Counted from the first letter of the stretch, positions 42,038 to 51,417 are shown. The stretch: 64,000 nucleotides of DNA from Parvibaculum sedimenti (GCF_009184905.1 NZ_WESC01000003.1:124001-188000), one strand, 5' to 3'. Notes: generated by a model from the letters alone, not told the origin. A program made the numbers and translations.

Positions 42038-43294
42038 ATGCCAAAAGCCGCTCCACCGCCCGAAAACCTCTACCTCTCCGCAAAGGAGGCCGCCGCCGAA
42101 CTCGGCGTCAGCCTGGCGACCCTCTACGCCTATGTAAGCCGCGACATGATCCGATCGGAGCCGGTGCCCGACAGCCGGGCCAAGCGATACCGGGCCGAGG
42201 ATGTGCGGGCGCTGAAACAGCGCCGCGTCGCGGGCAGCGGCCCGACCTCACCCCAATTCGAAGGCGGACGGGACGCGCTCACGGCCGCGCTCAATTACGG
42301 CGGCGCGCCGGTCCTCGACTCCGCGATCACCCTCATTGCCGACGGCAAGCTCCATTACCGCGGCTCGAACGCAATGGCGCTTGCCCGCAGCTCGAGCCTC
42401 GAGCAGGTGGCCGCCCTGCTTTGGGGTTGCCGCGACGTGCAGCCCTTCACCCGCGATGCCGTGCCGCACATGACGCCGCTGCTTGAAAAGTTGGCGGCCG
42501 ACCTTTCCGACGCGCCCCGCATCGAGCGATGCCTCTCGCTGCTGCCTCTCGCGGGGCTCGACGATCCATCCGTCTACAACATGACGGATCGGGGCCTTGC
42601 CGCCACCGGCGCGCGGCTCCTGCGCTTCGTCGCCTCAGTCATTGCTGGCGTCGCGCCTTCCGCCGATCCGGTGCACGAAGTCCTTGCCCGTTCGCTCACC
42701 TTTGGCGACCGCCGCGCAGCGGAGCTGATCCGCGCCGCTCTGGTCCTCTGCGCCGACCACGAGCTCAACGCCTCCGCCTTCACCGTGCGCTGCGTCGCGG
42801 GCACGGGCGCCACGCTTTACGCCGCCGTGCAGGCGGGCATATGCGCCGCGCAAGGCCCGCGCCACGGCGCCTTCACCAGCCGCGTTGAAAGCTTCCTCAC
42901 CGACATCGCCCATCGCCAGGACATTGAAGACGCGGTTCTGAACCGACTGCGCAATGGCGACCTGGTACCGGGCTTCGGTCATCCGCTCTATCCGGATGGC
43001 GACCCCCGCGCGTCGACTCTGCTCGATCTCATGCGCGCCAATCACGGAGACGACCCGGCCTTCCTCCGCGTTCAACGCATTGTCAACGTCATGGCGGAGG
43101 CGGGTGGCGTCCACCCGAATATCGACTTCGCAGTCGGCGCACTCAGTGTCACACTGAGAATGATGCCAGGAACAGGCCTTGCAATCTTCGTCCTTGGCCG
43201 CACGGCGGGCTGGATCGGCCATGCGATCGAACAATATCGTTCAGGCCAGATGATCAGGCCACGCGCCCGCTACACGGGAGAAGCGCCAAAATGA
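42038..43294 (+). CDS. HTH-fused citrate synthase paralogue
   Basis: A 418-residue fusion. Residues 11-65 are an excisionase/MerR-like HTH (YLSAKEAAAELGVSLATLYAYVSR, in parts, and KRYRAEDVRALKQRR). The rest is a citrate synthase core with the catalytic His276 (GPRHGAF), His315 (GFGHPLYPDGDPRA) and Asp363 (NIDF), so the active site looks intact. No ribosome site is visible; a TATAAA box lies nine bases before the ATG, so the mRNA may be leaderless. It likely binds DNA and could sense acyl-CoA or oxaloacetate. The next gene overlaps its stop. Confidence 0.85.
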   Translation: MPKAAPPPENLYLSAKEAAAELGVSLATLYAYVSRDMIRSEPVPDSRAKRYRAEDVRALKQRRVAGSGPTSPQFEGGRDALTAALNYGGAPVLDSAITLIADGKLHYRGSNAMALARSSSLEQVAALLWGCRDVQPFTRDAVPHMTPLLEKLAADLSDAPRIERCLSLLPLAGLDDPSVYNMTDRGLAATGARLLRFVASVIAGVAPSADPVHEVLARSLTFGDRRAAELIRAALVLCADHELNASAFTVRCVAGTGATLYAAVQAGICAAQGPRHGAFTSRVESFLTDIAHRQDIEDAVLNRLRNGDLVPGFGHPLYPDGDPRASTLLDLMRANHGDDPAFLRVQRIVNVMAEAGGVHPNIDFAVGALSVTLRMMPGTGLAIFVLGRTAGWIGHAIEQYRSGQMIRPRARYTGEAPK

Positions 43295-43968
43295 CCAAGA
43301 CGGCTCTCCTTGCCGGCGCCACCGGCCTCGTCGGCGGCATCCTGCTGAAGCGCCTGCTCGATGCCCCCGCCTATGACCGCGTGATCGCGGTCACCCGGCG
43401 CAGCCTCGGCTTCTCGCATCCGAAGCTCACCGAGATCGTCACCGATTTCGACACGCTGGAACTCGCCCTCGCAAAATCCGCCGTCCATGCCGACGACGCC
43501 TTCTGCGCATTGGGCACAACAATCAGAAAAGCCGGCAGCCAGCCCGCCTTCCACCGCGTCGATTTCGATTATGTTGTGAATTTCGCCCGCGCTGCGAAGG
43601 CGTCCGGCGCGACACGCTTTCTCCTCGTCTCAGCCATCGGCGCGAGCGCAGGTTCGACGATTTTCTATTCGCGCGTGAAAGGCGAGGCGGAAGAAGCGGC
43701 GAGCGCGCTCGGCTTCGAGGCAACACATATCTTCCGGCCCGGCCTCATCCTCGGCGACCGCGCCGAGCGCCGCCCCGCCGAAGCCGCCATGATGGCCGCA
43801 ATGCCATTGCTCAATCCGCTGCTCATCGGCCCCACGAAGATCTATCGCGGCATTCCTGCTGACACGATAGCAGCGGCCATGATTGCAGCCGCAGCCACGT
43901 CGACCACGGGACGTATTATCCACACCTATGCGTCGATGAGCGCCCTCACCACTGACAGAGAGCATTGA
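43291..43968 (+). CDS. NAD(P)-binding Rossmann protein (HTATIP2-like)
   Basis: A 225-residue short-chain-like protein with a Rossmann GATGLVGG motif at residues 9-16 and a YSRVKGEAE motif (Tyr/Lys pair) near residue 130. Resembles NmrA/HTATIP2-type NAD(P)-binding proteins, which are often regulators or oxidoreductases. The ATG overlaps the citrate synthase stop by four bases, so the two are coexpressed. Confidence 0.75.
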   Translation: MTKTALLAGATGLVGGILLKRLLDAPAYDRVIAVTRRSLGFSHPKLTEIVTDFDTLELALAKSAVHADDAFCALGTTIRKAGSQPAFHRVDFDYVVNFARAAKASGATRFLLVSAIGASAGSTIFYSRVKGEAEEAASALGFEATHIFRPGLILGDRAERRPAEAAMMAAMPLLNPLLIGPTKIYRGIPADTIAAAMIAAAATSTTGRIIHTYASMSALTTDREH

Positions 43969-44027
43969 GCTTGCGGGAAGCGCCCGGCAGCATCTCTGCA
44001 GCCGGGGTCCCAGCCAGTCTCGACGTA

Positions 44028-45901
44028 TCAGAACGAATAAGACAGGCTAACCGCAGCAAAGTCGCGATCGGTCAGGCTGTTGTACCAGCCACCACCGAAG
44101 TAGTTGGTGTAGCTCAATGATCCGGTCCATTGCTGATAGGTGCCATTGAGCCCGACGGTCGCCGTCTTCATGCCCTTGGAATAGCCGGCGGTGTTCGGTC
44201 CGGGCGATCGCCCCTGAATACCATCCGAGAACTGAAGAACGGGCGACAGGGTAATGGGTAGACCCCAAGGATTGTTGTAGGTCGCGGATAGCAGCGTCGT
44301 AAACCCCCATGACCAGTCAGTGGCATAGACGCCGTTCTGGTTTGCATTTCCGTAGTAGTCGGGCGTGATGTAGTAGGCCGCATAGTAGTTGCGGAGGCCT
44401 CCATTGGACCCGCTGTAGCTCAACGGATAGAGCCCTGCATCTTTCGCATAGACGAACCCGGGATTGAAAACGAAGGTGGCGCTATCCGAATGAATGAGCT
44501 TCGGTAGCGGGTCGCTACCATTGAACACCGTGATCGTTGTGATCTGCCCCTGCCAGGTGTCGAGGTCCACATGTGTCACCGAAGATTGACCCGGCGCTGC
44601 TCCAGCCAGACGGCTCCAGCGCGTGTAAGCGCCTCCCGTCAGATAGGGCGTCGCGCCCGTTCCGTCCGCGATCGATGCAAGCTGTTCGTAGAAGTCGGTC
44701 GCCAAGGGCATGTCAGGCGTAAAGCTCGCTTCCCCCGACAGCGCTGTTCCGCCGACGGTCGTGTTGAAGCTCGCGCCCATCGCATTAATCTTGTCAGGAA
44801 ATTCATAGTAATATTTGACCTTATTCGCCCCGACGACATATGCCGTTCCAACTTGCGTCGCATTCGCGCAGGCGTGCCCATAAAGCGCCACACATGTCTC
44901 GGCAAAGGTCGAAGAGCCGGAGAGCCGGAGATGACGCCGATATAGGGCAGCTTGCTCGTGTAGCGGACGAAATAGAGCGCCGTGTCCGTTCCGTCGCCGA
45001 GACCGGCAAAGTAATTGCGGAGAGCAAATCCGAACTGATCCGTGTCGCTCCCGCGCTTATCGGCCGTTCGATAAATATGAATGATGGCGTCCGAATCGTT
45101 CGTTCCACCACTATTTAGCGAGATCGATCCCGCGCCCGTGATATCGCTGGTCGAGAAGTAAGAGCCGGATGGATCGACCTCCGTCTCGGCATGACCAAAC
45201 TGCCAGAACGCTTCGGTACTGAGTGTATCGGTGATCTGAAGCGAGCCGAAGACCATTGGCATCGGCGTAATGATGTCCTTGAGTTCGGCACCCGGACGGC
45301 GCGCCGCACTGACATCTATCGCCTGATAGGCGTTGATACCGCCGCGCTGGAATGTGCTTTCGCCCCAGTTCACGACCTGCTTGCCGAAGCGCAGGGCTGC
45401 GGAATGTCCCCCTACCTCGAAGTTCGAATAGGCAAAGGCGTCGAGAATCCCAACACCATAATCAAGCCGCTGCTTGGCGTCGTGATTGAGGTCTCGCCAC
45501 TGAAGATCGTCTTGGGCATAGACAGCGTCATAATAAAGGCGCGGCCTCAGAAAGATTCCTGAATTCTGCCATTTGACGTTGACATCCGAGACGGATTTCA
45601 CGGTCGCGCCCGTTAGATCCCAACGATCGAAGTTGAGGTTGCCGTCGTCGGTGTTGAGTCCGCCGGCATTCACGCCGGAAGGACACCCTCCATCGCCCTT
45701 CGCGACGTGACTGCAATCTCTGTTTGATACGCGCGTTGAAACTCCAAGGCTAACCGTAGTGTCGATGCTGACGCTGATCTCGCCAAAGGTAAATTCGTCG
45801 GCATACGCAGCACCCGCGGTCGACATCAGGAAAAGAAAGGCAAGCAGCAACGCACGGCTGCCCAATCGAGGTACGGTTGTCGTGAGAACGGGAAAATTCA
45901 T
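44028..45901 (-). pseudogene. DUF1302 outer-membrane protein gene broken by an 8-bp tandem duplication
   Basis: Two frames together code for a DUF1302 protein: signal peptide (residues 1-35), TVSLGVSTRVSNRDCS, WNGESTFQRG-like WGESTFQRGGINAYQAID, then LPYIGVISGS. At 44913-44928 (plus strand) AGAGCCGG is present twice in tandem. Removing one copy joins ISGS to STFAETC and restores one frame of 621 codons down to FAAVSLSYSF at 44028. DUF1302 proteins are beta-barrels, often near steroid or aromatic uptake. The downstream half is well preserved, so the break is recent or phase-variable. A sequencing error is not excluded. Confidence 0.8.
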
Positions 45902-46018
45902 TATGCCCTCCCCAGGGAATATTGATTTTAAACAGCCACAGAATTACGGCCGACCTTTCGGGCCGGCCGCTAGGTGTCGAGGGATGCTGACCTAGCGAGA
46001 GGAGTCGCCGGTCAATTC

Positions 46019-46065
46019 TTGTTGTGACTGCGTCAAGTTAGCGGTTGAGTCGACAGTCACCACAA
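46019..46065. promoter_or_regulatory. Inverted repeat upstream of PadR and DUF1302 genes
   Basis: TTGTTGTGACTG (46019-46030) and CAGTCACCACAA (46054-46065) pair at 11 of 12 positions with a 23-base loop. It lies in the divergent AT-rich gap and may be a PadR operator or a hairpin. AT-rich sequence 46070-46140 separates it from the regulator. Confidence 0.45.
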
Positions 46066-46192
46066 GAAGAGTTTCACTTTTTTAAATATTGGACAATTAT
46101 GTTTAAATAGTAATATTGACTTTAATAGTATTCATTAAATGATAGAGGTTTTAATATTTGCATTTTCTTACACTCTTGGTATTGAAGCACCC

Positions 46193-46762
46193 ATGGGGGA
46201 GATCGCGAGGTTGCCATTGAATACGAGGGAGATTCTTCTGTGCCTGCTCTTGAACGGACCGATGGCCGGTTACGACATTAAAAAGGCGCTGGATGGCGAC
46301 ATCGCTGGCGTCCTCGACATACGCATCAGCAATCTCTACCCATTATTGAACGAACTAGCCGACAGTGGACTGGTGCAGTTCGTCCGCGTCGAACAAACAA
46401 GTCGACCGAACAAGAAGGTCTATTGCCTGACCGAAGCCGGACGCAAACTGTGTCTGGACGCACTGCTGCATTGCCGGATTCGTCAAAAATTTCGGTCTGA
46501 GTTGTTGTTTCCGCTGCAGTTCGCGTGCTTGCTGCCCGCCTCGCACATAGACCGGCTTCTCGACGACCGTCTCAGCGAACTGCGAGGATATCTTGATGAA
46601 CTTGCTCGTTCATCCGTGCCGACAGCCGCTGCCTATCACAAGTTCAAGATCGGCCTCGCGCGGGCCATGATCGAGGCCGAACTGGAATATATCGTCAGCG
46701 AACGCCATTTGTTGACCGCAGACCCCCGAAGCCGAAAGCGAAGATCGTGCAACACTGCCTGA
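46193..46762 (+). CDS. PadR-family transcription regulator
   Basis: A 189-residue PadR-like protein: winged HTH with NTREILLCLLLNGPMAGYDIKKAL and SNLYPLLNELADSGLVQFVRVE, cited in parts, followed by a helical C-terminal dimer domain. PadR proteins repress phenolic stress and efflux genes. Start ATG 46193; the ATG at 46139 precedes in frame but the region between is AT-rich and non-conserved. Divergent from the broken DUF1302 gene and next to a histidine kinase on the other strand. Confidence 0.8.
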   Translation: MGEIARLPLNTREILLCLLLNGPMAGYDIKKALDGDIAGVLDIRISNLYPLLNELADSGLVQFVRVEQTSRPNKKVYCLTEAGRKLCLDALLHCRIRQKFRSELLFPLQFACLLPASHIDRLLDDRLSELRGYLDELARSSVPTAAAYHKFKIGLARAMIEAELEYIVSERHLLTADPRSRKRRSCNTA

Positions 46763-46765
46763 GCC

Positions 46766-48010
46766 TCAGGCCGCGTCGTTCTTCGCCTCGCGCAAAACGC
46801 GCTCGGCCGGCAAAACCGCCCGCACCCGCGTGCCCTTGTCGATCACGCTTTCGATCCAAAGCCGACCGCCATGCGCCTCGACCATCGCCTTGGTGAGCGG
46901 CAGGCCGAGCCCCGTTCCAGCCCGCGTACGCGTGAAGGAATTCTCCACCTGCTCGAACGGCTCCAGCACCTTTTCGAGCTTGTCTGCCGGAATGCCGATG
47001 CCGGTATCTGCGACGGCGAGTTCGAGCCCGCCATCGGCGCGTTCGGCGAAGGACAGCGTGATCCGTCCGCCCGCAGGCGTAAACTTGATGGCGTTCGACA
47101 GGAGATTGACGAGGATGCGCCGTATCTGCTGCTCATCGGCCATGATATGCGGCAGGTCGCTCGCCACGCGCATTTCGAACTGCACCCGCGCCGTCTCGAC
47201 CGACTGGCGCAGCATGCGCGTCACTTCCTCACAGATTTCGAGCGGGCAAATCTCGGCGTCATGAAGATCGAAGCGTCCAGCCTCGATCTTCGCCATGTCG
47301 AGCAATTCGTTGATCATGTGCAGCAGGTGAACGCCACTGCCGTGAATGTCATGCACGTATTCGAGATAGCGCGAGGGCTGGATATCGCCGAAGAGCTGCA
47401 TGCGCATCAGATCGGCAAAGCCGATGATCGCGTTGAGGGGGGTGCGAAGCTCATGGCTCATGCTGGCGAGAAACTGCGTCTTGCTTTCACTCGCCGCCTC
47501 CGCACGACGACGCTGCTGCTCCAGTTCCTCCGCGCGGCGCATGTTGATTTCCGCCATGACGCGCATCAGCACGGCGGCGGAGCCGAGCCCGATATACTGT
47601 TCCCTCTCCACCACGATGAACCCCTGCAGCGGCGAGCTGCCCGCAAGCTCCGAGAGCCGCGCATTGATTTCCTCGCAGCTCGCGCCCGCTTCGACGATGG
47701 TCGGCGACTTGTGCATCAGGGCGCTGATGGGCTGGCGGCCATAAATCTCGCGCCCGTACATGCGCACATAAACGAGCATGAAATCCAGCCGATTCACGAG
47801 ACCGACGGGGCGGCCCTGCTCAACCACGGGAATGTTCAACACCTCGCCATCGGAAAGAAGAAAATCGAAAACCTCGGCGCACGTTATATCCGGGTCGATC
47901 GGCTCGACCGGTTCGGCTAGCTCGCGGGCTGTCGTCGTCATCATCCTGAACTCGAGGCTGAAGAATCGTGGCGCATCTGCGTCCCTTATCGCCCGCGTTT
48001 CCTTTACCAC
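46766..48010 (-). CDS. Soluble sensor histidine kinase with CBS domain pair
   Basis: A 414-residue histidine kinase. Two CBS-like repeats at about residues 40-150 (DITCAEVFDFLLSDGEVLNIPVV, GFIVVEREQYIGLG), a short coiled coil, HisKA with His186 in SHELRTPLNAIIGF and HATPase (VNLLSNAIKFTPAGG, DTGIGIP, GLGLPLTK). No membrane spans, so it senses something in the cytoplasm, likely an adenylyl nucleotide. No response regulator or receiver domain lies nearby. Start GTG 48010 has no clear ribosome site; ATG 47941 or 47944 are options. Confidence 0.85.
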   Translation of the reverse strand: MVKETRAIRDADAPRFFSLEFRMMTTTARELAEPVEPIDPDITCAEVFDFLLSDGEVLNIPVVEQGRPVGLVNRLDFMLVYVRMYGREIYGRQPISALMHKSPTIVEAGASCEEINARLSELAGSSPLQGFIVVEREQYIGLGSAAVLMRVMAEINMRRAEELEQQRRRAEAASESKTQFLASMSHELRTPLNAIIGFADLMRMQLFGDIQPSRYLEYVHDIHGSGVHLLHMINELLDMAKIEAGRFDLHDAEICPLEICEEVTRMLRQSVETARVQFEMRVASDLPHIMADEQQIRRILVNLLSNAIKFTPAGGRITLSFAERADGGLELAVADTGIGIPADKLEKVLEPFEQVENSFTRTRAGTGLGLPLTKAMVEAHGGRLWIESVIDKGTRVRAVLPAERVLREAKNDAA

Positions 48011-48150
48011 TGACTAAAACCGCGCCTTTCCAGTAGCTTGTCAAAAAAATTTCACATTGGTCGCCCCCCAAGCGAGCATCGAAGAAGCAAACGCGATAGA
48101 AGGCGACAAGGGACGGAGCGGTCAACGCCGCGAAGAGTGAGGGGAGTGTC

Positions 48151-49398
48151 ATGGAGCGTCCGCGGGAACCGGCGGCGAAAGCCGCAGCGGACAGGGGTAA
48201 CGAATTCGCCTGGTACATGTCGGGCGTCTGGATCTATTTCTTTTCGGCCGGCATCCAGGGCGTCCTCTTTCCCTGGATCGTCGCTATCGTTCTGCATGAA
48301 AGCTCCGACCGCGTCGGCATCGCCCAGATGCTCTCCATGCTACCCATGATGGTGCTCGGCCTTTTCGGCGGTGCCATGGCCGACCGGCGGGAACTCCGCA
48401 CCCATCTCTTCCGCCTGCAACTCGCCGCCATCGTTCCGCCTGCGATCCTCGCCATGCTGATCTTCACGGGCTGGCTCAGCTATCCGCTGATGATCTGTTA
48501 TGCGCTGCTCATGTCGGCGCTTGGCGGCTTCGTCATGCCCGCCCGCGATGCCATGCTCTCACGCGTCGCCGCGTCGCGGCCCGGCGGCCACATCCAGCAC
48601 GCCGTCGCCCTTGTCATGGGCGGACAATTTCTCGCGCAGGTGATCGGCTATCTCGTAGCGGGCAGCGCGGTCATCGTCGGCGCACCCGCGCTCCTCGCCC
48701 TTCAATGCCTCGGCCTCGGACTTGCCGCCTTCACCACCTCGCGGCTTTCCGTTGTCCTGCCCACACCGCGTCCCGGCGCTCCCGCCCGCCGCTCACCCTT
48801 CCGCGACGTGCGCGAGGGGCTCGAAGCCGTCTGGCGGCATGAGAGCATCCGGCCCGTACTGCTCTATAGCTTCTTTTCCGGCGTGCTCTTCATGGGCGTC
48901 TTTCTCGTGCTCTTCCCGGTGCTTGTCTGCGACGTCTATCACGGCACATCCTTCGAGATCGGTTTCCTCAATATGTGCTTCTTTGGCGGCATCGGCTTTT
49001 CATCACTGATGCTGAGCCGCTTCCGCCCGATCAAACGTCAGGGCCGCATGATGATGCTCACGGGATTCACCGGCTCCATTGTCACCATACTCATGCATTT
49101 CGGCCCGCCGCTCTGGACGGTGAACCTGCTCGCGTTAATCTGGGGCCTCTCCGGCGGCATATCGATGAGCCAGTCCCGCGCCATTGTTCAGGAAGCGGCA
49201 ACCGAGGCGCTGCGCGCCCGCATGCTCGCCGCGTTCCAGCTCGGCTCGATCGGCGGCGGCCCCATCGGCGCGCTCCTCACCGGCTTCGTCGCGAAATGGC
49301 TCGGGCCGCTCAACGCGCTGCTGGTGCCCTGCACCCTTATGATGGTACTCTGGCTCGCGATCTTCTTCTTCACGCCGCTATGGAACGTCGAAGCGTAG
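48151..49398 (+). CDS. MFS transporter (EntS-like)
   Basis: A 415-residue major facilitator permease with 10-12 spans of the MFS_3 (EntS-like) group: NEFAWYMSGVWIYFFSAGIQG opening, MLPMMVLGLFGGAMADR in loop 2-3, GFVMPARDAMLSR and GGGPIGALLTGFVAK. Likely an exporter of a small molecule or siderophore; substrate unknown. The start at ATG 48151 is preceded by GGGGAG. Divergent from the histidine kinase. Confidence 0.85.
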   Translation: MERPREPAAKAAADRGNEFAWYMSGVWIYFFSAGIQGVLFPWIVAIVLHESSDRVGIAQMLSMLPMMVLGLFGGAMADRRELRTHLFRLQLAAIVPPAILAMLIFTGWLSYPLMICYALLMSALGGFVMPARDAMLSRVAASRPGGHIQHAVALVMGGQFLAQVIGYLVAGSAVIVGAPALLALQCLGLGLAAFTTSRLSVVLPTPRPGAPARRSPFRDVREGLEAVWRHESIRPVLLYSFFSGVLFMGVFLVLFPVLVCDVYHGTSFEIGFLNMCFFGGIGFSSLMLSRFRPIKRQGRMMMLTGFTGSIVTILMHFGPPLWTVNLLALIWGLSGGISMSQSRAIVQEAATEALRARMLAAFQLGSIGGGPIGALLTGFVAKWLGPLNALLVPCTLMMVLWLAIFFFTPLWNVEA

Positions 49399-49456
49399 AA
49401 CCGCAACTACACACCCAATCCCTGAAGCTCCGCTGTCCGCCTCGAAAGCCCATCAC

Positions 49457-50233
49457 ATGAACAAGTTCGACGAAGCCAGTTTGAGCAAGGTGCCCCAGGT
49501 CACTCTTGCCTTCTGGATCATCAAGGTCGCTGCAACGACACTCGGCGAAACCGGTGGCGACGCAGTGTCCATGTCGCTCAATCTCGGCTATGCCGTCAGC
49601 AGCATCATCTTCATTGGTATCTTTCTCGTGGCCGTCGTTGCGCAGGTCAGGGCGAAGGCCTTTCATCCCCTGCTCTATTGGGTGGTCGTCATCGCGACCA
49701 CGACGGCGGGAACGACGATGGCCGATTTTGCCGACCGCTCATTGGGAATCGGCTATGCAGGCGGATCGTCGCTCCTTCTCGCGCTGCTCATCGCATCGCT
49801 CGGCATCTGGTACCGTTCGGCCGGCTCCGTTTCGGTCGCCGCCATCACCTCGCACAAGGTCGAGATATTTTACTGGGTGACGATCCTCTTCTCGCAAACG
49901 CTCGGCACTGCGCTTGGTGACTGGATGGCCGACACCAACGGGCTCGGCTATGAGGGTGGGGCGCTGGTCTTCGGCGCGGGGCTGGCGCTCGTCGCAGCCG
50001 CCTATTACTTCACGAAAATCTCGCACACGCTGCTGTTCTGGTTTGCCTTTATCCTGACGCGGCCGCTCGGCGCGACGGTCGGCGACTTGCTCGACAAACC
50101 CCTCGATCAGGGCGGCCTCGCCTTCAGCCGCTATACGGCCTCGGCGGTCCTCGCAGTCTTCATCATCGCCTGCATCCTGTTCCTGCCGCAAAAGGCGGGC
50201 AGCCATTCGGGTGCGAAGGCGCAGGCTGACTGA
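49457..50233 (+). CDS. COG4705-type membrane protein with four tandem repeats
   Basis: A 258-residue membrane protein made of four similar blocks of two spans, each with a conserved polar G/T/D pattern: WIIKVAATTLGETGGDAV, WVVVIATTTAGTTMADFADRS, WVTILFSQTLGTALGDWMAD and WFAFILTRPLGATVGDLLD. This repeated block is the signature of the COG4705 family of membrane-anchored proteins, with weak links to metal handling. No function proven. It follows the MFS gene by 58 bases and may share its message. A hairpin ends the unit. Confidence 0.7.
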   Translation: MNKFDEASLSKVPQVTLAFWIIKVAATTLGETGGDAVSMSLNLGYAVSSIIFIGIFLVAVVAQVRAKAFHPLLYWVVVIATTTAGTTMADFADRSLGIGYAGGSSLLLALLIASLGIWYRSAGSVSVAAITSHKVEIFYWVTILFSQTLGTALGDWMADTNGLGYEGGALVFGAGLALVAAAYYFTKISHTLLFWFAFILTRPLGATVGDLLDKPLDQGGLAFSRYTASAVLAVFIIACILFLPQKAGSHSGAKAQAD

Positions 50234-50242
50234 CGCACAATT

Positions 50243-50270
50243 CCGAAGCCCGCCCGGAAGCGGACTTCGG
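50243..50270. terminator. Hairpin between convergent genes
   Basis: CCGAAGCCCGC (50243-50253) and GCGGACTTCGG (50260-50270) pair over 11 bases with one mismatch and a six-base loop. No strong U-tract; it could act in both directions. Confidence 0.4.
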
Positions 50271-50281
50271 ATATGCAAGTC

Positions 50282-51187
50282 TCAGCTGTATTTCTTCTCG
50301 TCCCACCAGGGGAAGAAGGACGGCATGTCCGTCGAGACCTTGTTCGGATAGGTTGCCGGGCGCTTCTCGAGGAAGGACATGACGCCTTCCTTGGCGTCCG
50401 CCGAGGCCCCGCGCGCATAAATGGCGCGGCTGTCGATCTTGTGCGCTTCCATCGGATGATCCTGCGCCGAAAGACGCCACAGCATCTGCCGCGTCAGCGC
50501 AACGGAAACGGGCGCCGTATTGTCGGCGATCTCACGGGCTAGCGCCCGGGCGGCGGGAAGCAGCTCGTCAGCCTTGTAGACCTTCTTTACCAGACGGCCT
50601 TCCTGCGCTTCCTGTGCATCGAACACGCGGCCCGTATAGGTCCATTCGAGCGCTTGGGAAATGCCGACGATGCGCGGCAGGAACCAGCTCGAGCAAGCTT
50701 CCGGCACGATGCCGCGACGCGCAAAAACGAAGCCGAACTTCGCATTCTCCGACGCAAGACGGACATCCATCGCAAGCTGCATGGTAACGCCGATACCGAC
50801 AGCCGGTCCGTTGACCGCAGCGATGACGGGCTTCAGGCATTCGTAAATGCGCAGCGTCACGCGGCCGCCGCCATCGCGCACGGAGGGGTGGCTCCAGTCG
50901 ATTTCGCCGTTGGGCATAATGGGCGACGCGGCCTTGTCGGGCCGGTCATCGCGCTCGGCATAGTCGAACGTCTTGGCGCCCGCGGAGAGATCGGCACCGG
51001 CGCAGAAGGCGCGGCCCTCGCCCGTCACGATGATCGCGCGTACATTGTCGTCTGCATCCGCCTTGTCGAAGGCGTCGATCAGCTCGGACATCATTTCGCC
51101 GGTAAAGGCGTTCAGCTTGTCGGGCCGATTGAGCGTGATGGTCAGAATCCCTTCCGACACTTCGTATTTGATTGTCTGGTAGCTCAT
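50282..51187 (-). CDS. Enoyl-CoA hydratase/isomerase family protein
   Basis: A 301-residue crotonase-fold enzyme. The oxyanion-hole motif AFCAGADLSAGA near residue 60 and AAVNGPAVGIGVTMQLAMDVRLAS, EACSSWFLPRIVG with the second acidic catalytic residue, are visible in short parts. Acts on acyl-CoA esters in fatty acid or related breakdown. Start ATG 51187 with GGGAGAGG upstream. Divergent from an acyl-CoA synthetase gene, sharing a 230-base promoter region. Confidence 0.85.
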   Translation of the reverse strand: MSYQTIKYEVSEGILTITLNRPDKLNAFTGEMMSELIDAFDKADADDNVRAIIVTGEGRAFCAGADLSAGAKTFDYAERDDRPDKAASPIMPNGEIDWSHPSVRDGGGRVTLRIYECLKPVIAAVNGPAVGIGVTMQLAMDVRLASENAKFGFVFARRGIVPEACSSWFLPRIVGISQALEWTYTGRVFDAQEAQEGRLVKKVYKADELLPAARALAREIADNTAPVSVALTRQMLWRLSAQDHPMEAHKIDSRAIYARGASADAKEGVMSFLEKRPATYPNKVSTDMPSFFPWWDEKKYS

Positions 51188-51251
51188 GCTTCCTCTCCCT
51201 GTTGATGGCAAATTGCCTGAATTTCTTGTCGTCTGCGCCGCGCCGCCCCTG

Positions 51252-51273
51252 CGTCAACGCGCATGAGTTGACG
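51252..51273. promoter_or_regulatory. Palindrome in the shared promoter of the acyl-CoA genes
   Basis: CGTCAAC-N8-GTTGACG, perfect 7-bp arms (51252-51258 and 51267-51273), in the 230-base divergent region. Spacing suits a TetR- or FadR-like dimer. No regulator gene is adjacent. Confidence 0.45.
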
Positions 51274-51417
51274 AGGCCATCATCTTGCGCTCACTTTCAC
51301 GCAAAGATGTGGCGCGGCAAATGTCCCGCCCAGATATAACAACGGACCAACATAAAAGCGAAGTCCGGCTCGGCGGAGTACGTTTCCGTCCGTTCAGAGC
51401 CCCGGGAGAGGACCCTA

